A stretch of DNA of 9,062 nucleotides. Source: Atopobium sp. (GTDB lineage Bacteria; Actinomycetota; Coriobacteriia; Coriobacteriales; Atopobiaceae). Numbering within the stretch: position 1 is the first letter of the stretch; every line of letters begins with the position of its first letter. A program made the position numbers and the translations under genes. The notes under the pieces are model-generated. The model did not search any database and had not been told where the DNA came from. It saw only the letters and a list, made by a program, of their open reading frames with translations. Where the stretch lies: positions 1 to 9,062 of the forward strand of contig JABZHC010000034.1 in NCBI GenBank assembly GCA_015259035.1, given 5' to 3'. Below, piece after piece: positions 5,212 to 9,062 of the stretch.

Positions 5212-6379
5212 AATTAACGACGGATCTGTCTTCTGTACGTCCTGTGGAGAGAAAATCGAGTCACCTACTGTTGAAGAAGTTACTGATGTTGACATGTTTT
5301 CATCAGATGACCGTAATTCGGAGCCAGAGGTAACTCAAACCACGCATTTCCCAAGCATTGCACGAACAAGAACTTCGCGTTCTTTTGATTCTGTCGAAAC
5401 CCCTGAAGACACCGCTGTTGTTCAGAATGCACCTCAGGTAAAAAGCAGCAACAAAAAACCTTCCAGTGTTGGTAAGACTGTTCTCACTGTAGTCGTTGCT
5501 CTTGTTTTGCTTTGTGCTGCCGGATTTGGCGGATGGATGTTCTACAAGAACCATCAGCAAAACGCTCGCGCGCAAGAGGTGACTGATCTTGAGAAGTCTT
5601 ACTCTTCTCAGATTGATGCCGTTGACGTTGATTCTCTTATCTCTGATGGAGATAGGTCCGCCCTTCTCGCCGCATATAATCAGCTTGCAGATATTCAAAA
5701 CAAAATCAGCGCAGATCAAAAAGACGGTAAGTTTACTCTTTCTGACGGCAATGATGACTCTCATCTCAAAGATGTCACCAGCTCAATTACGGATAAGCAG
5801 AAAAAGATCTTTGATTGGTTCCTCAACGATTACAAAACTCGTCTTAGAGCCAACTCCGTTGACGCAAGCGCAACAGCAGACAACTCCGATGCGACTGATC
5901 TAAACAACAAGCTGACTGAGCTGAAAAACCTTCAAAATAACCTTGAGGACGAGAAAGCTGTTTGGGAGAGCAATACCGATAAAGACTACAGCTATGCTTC
6001 ATTCGGCGACAAGATTAACGGTCAAGTAAGCAAGATTACTTCCCTGCTCAAGGGTAAGGAGAATCAGCAGAAGGAAGATGCTCAGGCCTCTAAGTCTGCC
6101 GTTAACAAGTGGGTTGGTACCTACACGGGCATGGGAACCGATGGCAAGAAGCTTGAGATTGTTCTGAAGAGTGATGGAACAGTCACTTATCGTGAGGGCG
6201 ACAAAAAGACCACTGAGGGTACTTGGAGCGGTGACGAAAATACTGTCAAGATTAGCTTTGGCGGCAGAATCAGTACTCGAAGCGAACCATTTACCATCAC
6301 ATCCAAAGATGGCGGTCGTACTATTGCCGTTAGCTCCGATAGTGGAACTTGGCAGACAGATTATCTGACTAAGCGATAA
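5186..6379 (+). CDS. TcaA/YvbJ-like zinc-ribbon single-span membrane protein
   Basis: Protein of 397 residues. Seen: an N-terminal zinc ribbon (C3, C6, C17, C20), a polar Ser/Glu-rich stretch (about 25-95), one membrane span (about 98-119), an Asp/Lys/Gln-rich, probably helical and coiled-coil region (about 125-300), and a beta-rich C-terminal domain (about 305-397) starting NKWVGTYTGMGTDGKKLEI, with alternating strands like small lipocalin- or NlpE-like barrels. Ribbon inside, one span, large domain outside is the layout of TcaA/YvbJ-type envelope proteins; I infer the topology match, not the function. It follows the other zinc-ribbon gene by 11 nt. The 3' side has no strong hairpin of its own until the split terminator at 6449-6458/7111-7120 and the hairpin at 6468-6506. 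An envelope-sensing or cell-wall role is plausible but unproven. Confidence 0.85.
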   Translation: MRCPNCGAEINDGSVFCTSCGEKIESPTVEEVTDVDMFSSDDRNSEPEVTQTTHFPSIARTRTSRSFDSVETPEDTAVVQNAPQVKSSNKKPSSVGKTVLTVVVALVLLCAAGFGGWMFYKNHQQNARAQEVTDLEKSYSSQIDAVDVDSLISDGDRSALLAAYNQLADIQNKISADQKDGKFTLSDGNDDSHLKDVTSSITDKQKKIFDWFLNDYKTRLRANSVDASATADNSDATDLNNKLTELKNLQNNLEDEKAVWESNTDKDYSYASFGDKINGQVSKITSLLKGKENQQKEDAQASKSAVNKWVGTYTGMGTDGKKLEIVLKSDGTVTYREGDKKTTEGTWSGDENTVKISFGGRISTRSEPFTITSKDGGRTIAVSSDSGTWQTDYLTKR

Positions 6380-6448
6380 AAAATTCTTGAGGTAAACGCT
6401 TTAAGCACAAATTTTTGGGCATGAAACAAAGTTTCAGGTTGGCATTAT

Positions 6449-6461
6449 AACCACCCGCTAT
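6449..6461 (+). terminator. Left half of a terminator hairpin split by the IS
   Basis: AACCACCCGCTAT ends exactly where the IS begins. Its exact reverse complement flanks the other end of the IS (7108-7120), followed there by TTGTGTTT. Rejoined, the arms give a 10-bp GC-rich stem with a 2-4 nt TA loop and a U-rich tail, about 70 nt past the zinc-ribbon stop. An alternative is that these 13 bp belong to the element's own ends. Confidence 0.55.
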
Positions 6462-6467
6462 TGAACT

Positions 6468-6506
6468 GCCTCCCATTTCTTGGACATAAGAAATGGGAGG
6501 CTTTTT
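6468..6506 (+). terminator. Hairpin plus U-tract at the IS left end, covering the orfA ribosome site
   Basis: GCCTCCCATTTCTT (6468-6481) pairs perfectly over 14 bp with AAGAAATGGGAGGC (6488-6501) around loop GGACAT, followed by TTTTT (6502-6506) and at once by the orfA ATG. This is an intrinsic-terminator shape. The 3' arm contains GGGAGG, the orfA Shine-Dalgarno, so transcripts entering from outside would be terminated or left untranslated. Confidence 0.75.
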
Positions 6507-6821
6507 ATGCGTATGGATTGTAGGGTAAAGCACGATGTAGAGGTGAGGAGAAAGGCAGCAGAGCTTTTCGCTTCCGGTATGGGATCTTGTACGGTTGCAA
6601 GTACTCTTTCTGTTCCACTCTCAACTGTAAAAACATGGCACCATATATACCACGCGTTTGGAAGCGAGGTGCTACTGACCATGGATGGCAAGCAGGCCCT
6701 CTACACCTATGAGCAAAAAGTTGCAGCAGCAAGAGCTGTCATTGAGGGTGGCATGACAAAGGCTGAGGCGATGGCTGAGTTTAAGATTATGTCGCTGGTG
6801 CCACCTAAGCGCATGGTGTAG
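6507..6821 (+). pseudogene. Transposase OrfA remnant (IS150-type), truncated and frameshifted
   Basis: A 104-codon frame from ATG 6507, with GGGAGG 6 nt upstream. It carries two helix-turn-helix units typical of IS150-group OrfA: about residues 16-44 (AAELFASGMGSCTVAS...) and 71-100 (VAAARAVIEGGMTKAEAMAE). The frame ends with KIMSLVPPKRMV and a stop. Family members usually continue as KRWC..., and removing a single A (near 6813) restores KRWCR here, running straight into the orfB remnant. The gene therefore has a 1-nt insertion, and its C-terminal third is lost. The product would bind DNA at most. Confidence 0.8.
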
Positions 6822-7068
6822 ACGACTGAAAGACGTTGGGATTGTCCAGAGCATGTCCAGAAAGGGTAACTGCATAGATAACGGAGCTACCGAGCAGGTC
6901 TTTGGTCATATGAAAGACGAGTTCTTTCGAGGAAGAACGTGGCCTAACTTTGAGTCTTTCAAAGCAAATTTGGACGCATATGTTATGTACTGGAATACAC
7001 AAAGGCGTCAGGTTAAACTAAAAGAACCGACCCCGGAGGAGTTCCGGAATCAGTCCTTCGTGGCCTAG
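6820..7068 (+). pseudogene. Transposase OrfB remnant: C-terminal end of a DDE integrase core
   Basis: In the +1 frame relative to orfA, the DNA reads RRLKDVGIVQSMSRKGNCID and on to NQSFVA and a stop. SMSRKGNCIDN is the signature before the third catalytic residue of IS3-family OrfB; the Glu is in NGATEQVFGH (codon 6892-6894), with the usual Lys seven residues later. The tail YWNTQRRQVKLKEPTPEEFR is the standard OrfB C-terminus. Both upstream Asp residues and most of the rve core are gone. A 71-codon frame could start at ATG 6853, but it has no ribosome site and no catalytic use. Confidence 0.85.
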
Positions 7069-7107
7069 CTCTTTATTAAATTCGTCCAAGTTTTGGGATG
7101 CAGTTCA

Positions 7108-7128
7108 ATAGCGGGTGGTTTTGTGTTT
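7108..7128 (+). terminator. Right half of the split terminator hairpin with U-rich tail
   Basis: ATAGCGGGTGGTT (7108-7120) is the exact reverse complement of 6449-6461 and is followed by TTGTGTTT. The halves are now about 650 nt apart on any transcript crossing the IS, so the original terminator should work poorly. The hairpin at 6468-6506 may replace it. Confidence 0.5.
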
Positions 7129-7163
7129 CGCGCGCTTCTCGCGCTCAACAGGCTAAAGCCTCG

Positions 7164-7190
7164 AAAAAAATATTCCACCTATGAAGATGG
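7164..7190 (-). terminator. Weak intrinsic terminator after the 7207-7845 gene
   Basis: On the minus strand CCATC (7190-7186), a 6-nt loop and GGTGG (7179-7175) form a 5-bp stem with one G-U pair, followed by AATA and a run of seven T (7170-7164). It lies 17 nt past the stop. The stem is short but the U-tract is good. Confidence 0.45.
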
Positions 7191-7206
7191 GTTATTTAAT
7201 AGTTCT

Positions 7207-7845
7207 TTAGTTACCGTACATCATGCGAGAATCTTCTTGGAGCGTGTAATTAGTAACGCCAGCGTTCTCTAGCTGGGACATGACGTTAGCCATAGCTTCC
7301 TCGCGAGAAGAGAATGTTCCGTCATAACCGTAGGTTGCAAAATAGCTTACGTTATTGTCACCTCGTGCAAGGACGATGTACTGGAGACCCTTCTCTTTGC
7401 CACCGACGCTGTCGTCCTGATTTGGCGCTGGTGCTGAATCAACATCATGCGACTCAGCTGGCTTGTCCTCAGCCTCTTCGTAGGTGTACTCCCAGTCACG
7501 CTTGGCCGGACGTCCTGGCTCCTCAACAACCTTGTAGGAGTCATCTGAGGTCTGAGTCTCGTCTGCTGGCTTTGCATCCTCTGAGGTGGTTGTCTCCTCA
7601 GCCTTTGTCTCTTCGGTCTTTGCATCTTCTGGCTTGGTTGTCTCGTCAGTCTTTGCTGGCTGAGAAATTGCAGCTGCGGGACGAGGTTCTACGTTAGTTG
7701 TCTGGGTGTTAGCCGCGACAATTCCTGCGGTGGTTCCGCCAACAACAGCAACGGTTGCTGCTGCCATGCCCACCTTCTGGATAATAGTTGCGCCCTTAAT
7801 GAGGGTGCCAATCTTTGTTACAAATGGAAGTTTATCAATATTCAT
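7207..7845 (-). CDS. Predicted membrane-anchored or secreted acidic surface protein
   Basis: Protein of 212 residues, not recognised as a named family. Seen: a basic N-terminus, one hydrophobic segment (about 27-46, a signal anchor or long signal peptide), a Thr/Glu/Lys/Ala-rich low-complexity stretch (about 50-103, with repeated TEET/AKTEE-type units), an aromatic-acidic patch (VVEEPGRPAKRDWEYTYEEAE), and a small C-terminal domain (about 154-206) with DGTFSSREEAMANVMSQL and AGVTNYTLQED. That domain resembles the C-terminus of the next gene upstream (7996-9062). It lacks an LPxTG motif. The start ATG has AAAGGA 7 nt upstream. A stalk plus small-domain design suggests display outside the membrane; any ligand is unknown. 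It is convergent with the zinc-ribbon gene across the IS. Confidence 0.75.
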   Translation of the reverse strand: MNIDKLPFVTKIGTLIKGATIIQKVGMAAATVAVVGGTTAGIVAANTQTTNVEPRPAAAISQPAKTDETTKPEDAKTEETKAEETTTSEDAKPADETQTSDDSYKVVEEPGRPAKRDWEYTYEEAEDKPAESHDVDSAPAPNQDDSVGGKEKGLQYIVLARGDNNVSYFATYGYDGTFSSREEAMANVMSQLENAGVTNYTLQEDSRMMYGN

Positions 7846-7881
7846 AGTACTTTCCTTTCTATTGTTTTTGACAATTTGTTA

Positions 7882-7910
7882 TTACTAACAGATATTTTAG
7901 TTTTTTGACA
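7882..7910 (-). promoter_or_regulatory. Candidate promoter of the 7207-7845 gene
   Basis: On the minus strand TGTCAA (7910-7905) and TAGTAA (7887-7882) are separated by 17 bp, about 35 nt before the ribosome site. The -10 is fair and the -35 weak. Its presence would make this gene separately transcribed from the one upstream. Confidence 0.3.
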
Positions 7911-7932
7911 TTCACCTGTTATGTGGTCTATC

Positions 7933-7989
7933 GTGTAGCCGCTGGCTACACTATGAACTCTTACTTGTTTATCAACGGAACCATAGTGT
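7933..7989 (-). terminator. Alternative hairpins after the large surface-protein gene
   Basis: GTGTAGCC (7933-7940) and GGCTACAC (7944-7951) form a perfect 8-bp, 3-nt-loop hairpin. ACACTATG (7948-7955) also pairs perfectly with CATAGTGT (7982-7989). The two stems share bases 7948-7951 and exclude each other. Neither has a U-tract. This is the likely 3' end of the 7996-9062 transcript, by an unusual or Rho-assisted signal. Confidence 0.4.
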
Positions 7990-7995
7990 TAGGAC

Positions 7996-9062
7996 TTACT
8001 GCCACTCCCAGTGACCCTCTTCTGGATGATGGACGGTTGTATAGTCAGGTTCAACAGAATATGAAATTCTTGTGATGCCTGCTTTGATTTGTTGTTTCAC
8101 GTAAGCAGTTGCATCCGCTGCGTTGTAGAAAATGGTTCCATCAGATATGCGAATATGCTCGCCAGTTTCAATAGTTTCATCCCAAGCTGGCTTGTCAACG
8201 ACCCATACCTTTTGCTTCTCTCGCTGTGCGGGCTGAGAAGGAGCAGTGTAAGAGCTGGAGTTTGATGGAGCAGCAGGGGCAGAGTAGCTTGGCTCTGGAG
8301 CGTTTTGTGCTACGGTTTCAGCTTTCTCTGGTGCGGGAGCCTCAGCTTCAGTTGCAGCCTCCTGCTTAGGTGCTGGTGTTGCTGGAGTGATAGCAGTGCC
8401 TGCTGGGTCAGTTACTTCTTTGCCGCCAGACGTTGCAACGTTTGGTTTCTCGTCATCGGCAAGACCGTCATGAGTGTCCTCAGACATGGTGAATCCCGTG
8501 GACTCATTCAAAACCTTGTCGGTCTTAGGAGCCTCAGTTGGAGTGTCGGTAGAGGTTGCGTTAGTGTCCTCTTTCTTGTCAGAGGTAGCATCAGAGGTCT
8601 TCTCAGAGTCTGACTTGGTGTCAGAGGTACCAGTCTCGGTCTTAGTGTCAGCGGTTGGCTGAACCTCGTCCATGTGCTTAGCCTCGTCCTCGGTTACCTC
8701 AACGACAATAGTGGACTTAACCTCATCTGGATTAGTCTCGTCAAGAGGTGTCTGCTTACCAGCGGTAGCTACAGCCTCTGCAGTTGGCTCCTCGGTTACT
8801 GCAATCTTAACATTGCCCTCTGTGTCAGCGACAACATAGGTAACATCTTTAATGTCAGTTTCCTTGTTCTCATCAGCGGAGTCTGTGACCTTGGTCTCGG
8901 CAAGGCGAGCTGCAAGAGCGGCTGCACGGCGAGGTGCGTACCAGACGTTGTTAGCAGCGGTGTCAGAAGAGGTCTCAGTGACCATAACGTGACCGTCTGC
9001 AATAGAGACCGATACAGGGTTAGTTGCTGATACATCAGTGCCTGCAAAGGTAAGGTTAGCGG
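7996..9062 (-). CDS. Large acidic surface protein, C-terminal part (runs off right edge)
   Basis: The frame ends with TAA at 7996 and is open to the window edge, giving at least 354 residues. The first ATG seen (8985) is internal, since 25 more sense codons precede it (NLTFAGTDVSATNPVSVSIA) and no ribosome site marks it. Seen: a beta-like segment near the edge, an APRRAAALAARLAE helix, a long Thr/Asp/Glu/Lys-rich acidic stretch (TDTKTETGTSDTKSDSEKTS and similar), an Ala/Pro/Glu-rich hinge, a Ser/Pro/Ala-rich spacer, and a folded C-terminus KVWVVDKPAWDETIETGEHI...DGTIFYNAADATAYVKQQIKAGIT...TVHHPEEGHWEWQ. KVWVVDK...HHPE.GHWE resembles, from memory, a C-terminal module often found with Cys zinc knuckles; here the cysteines are absent. 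It is probably an exported wall- or membrane-linked protein. The N-terminus is needed to say more. Confidence 0.75.
   Translation of the reverse strand, partial: ANLTFAGTDVSATNPVSVSIADGHVMVTETSSDTAANNVWYAPRRAAALAARLAETKVTDSADENKETDIKDVTYVVADTEGNVKIAVTEEPTAEAVATAGKQTPLDETNPDEVKSTIVVEVTEDEAKHMDEVQPTADTKTETGTSDTKSDSEKTSDATSDKKEDTNATSTDTPTEAPKTDKVLNESTGFTMSEDTHDGLADDEKPNVATSGGKEVTDPAGTAITPATPAPKQEAATEAEAPAPEKAETVAQNAPEPSYSAPAAPSNSSSYTAPSQPAQREKQKVWVVDKPAWDETIETGEHIRISDGTIFYNAADATAYVKQQIKAGITRISYSVEPDYTTVHHPEEGHWEWQ

Larger units (their letters stand above)
6462..7107 (+). mobile_element. Internally deleted IS3-family (IS150-like) insertion sequence
   Basis: A 646-bp element with TG...CA termini. 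The left end TGAACTGCCTCCCATTTCTT and the right end (read inward) TGAACTGCATCCCAAAACTT are imperfect inverted repeats of 24 bp with 4 mismatches, closely resembling the IS150 end pattern. Inside are the front of orfA and the back of orfB. The rest, including two of the three catalytic acidic residues, is missing, so it cannot make transposase but could still be moved by an intact relative. With the matching 13-bp flanks the inverted repeat grows to 37 bp (33 identical), spanning 6449-7120. It sits between convergent genes and breaks neither reading frame. Confidence 0.85.

Noticed and set aside
6853..7068. Stand-alone small gene of 71 codons inside the IS
   Set aside because: It is the C-terminal tail of OrfB. 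The internal ATG has no ribosome site, and the frame continues upstream with OrfB-like sequence.
7130..7161. GCGCG/CGCGC and AGGCT/AGCCT stems as terminators
   Set aside because: Short stems with no U-tract on the correct side of either strand. On the minus strand the T-run comes before them, not after.
7314..7697. Plus-strand frame of 127 codons rich in Arg, Leu, His and Cys
   Set aside because: The composition is what the antisense of a Thr/Glu/Lys/Ala-rich low-complexity gene produces, and it has no start signal.
7905..7910. Perfect plus-strand -35 box TTGACA
   Set aside because: No fair -10 follows at 16-18 bp and no plus-strand gene lies downstream. The same bases may serve as a weak -35 on the minus strand.
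8305..8613. Plus-strand Cys/Ser/Trp-rich frame of 102 codons
   Set aside because: Same cause: the antisense shadow of the low-complexity region of the 7996-9062 gene.

Overview
The window looks like chromosomal DNA from a moderate-GC anaerobic actinobacterium of the Coriobacteriia, most like the Atopobium/Lancefieldella/Olsenella group. This is inferred from the gene families (CD1871A-type CXXC peptide, NapH-like polyferredoxin, zinc-ribbon membrane proteins, acidic Thr/Glu-rich surface proteins) and from base composition. No 16S or other marker gene is present, so the assignment is tentative.

Left third (1-3180, all minus strand). Reading right to left, a redox module comes first: a 55-residue membrane peptide ending in CLEC (2923-3090), a polytopic 4Fe-4S polyferredoxin (1953-2912) and a TlpA/redoxin-like lipoprotein with a CTGC active site (1255-1893). 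A perfect GC-rich hairpin follows, then an OmpR-family response regulator (396-1076, probably starting at TTG) that overlaps by 8 nt a sensor kinase running off the left edge. The likely job is to carry electrons from the cytoplasm across the membrane to an extracytoplasmic thiol protein. The two-component system may control it: upstream of the first gene is an 11-bp-period direct repeat of the kind OmpR-family regulators bind.

Middle (3091-4295). About 1.2 kb, mostly AT-rich, holds no gene I can name. It contains a hexanucleotide tandem repeat, an orphan IS3/IS150-type end, three related CAGAWWATCTG palindromes and open but unrecognised minus-strand fragments that may be a decayed gene.

Plus-strand pair (4296-6379). 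Two probably co-transcribed membrane proteins carry four-cysteine zinc ribbons at facing ends: C-terminal in the first, N-terminal in the second. The second has TcaA/YvbJ-like topology with a coiled-coil and a beta-rich outer domain.

IS remnant (6462-7107). A 646-bp internally deleted, frameshifted IS3-family (IS150-like) element lies between convergent genes. Its two flanks are exact inverted 13-mers. Rejoined, they make a strong intrinsic terminator, so the element appears to have inserted in the loop of the terminator hairpin. Its own 5' end carries a second terminator-like hairpin that also covers the transposase Shine-Dalgarno sequence.

Right end (7164-9062, minus strand). Two predicted surface proteins, the upstream one cut by the window edge, have long acidic low-complexity regions and related small C-terminal domains. 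They probably arose by domain duplication.
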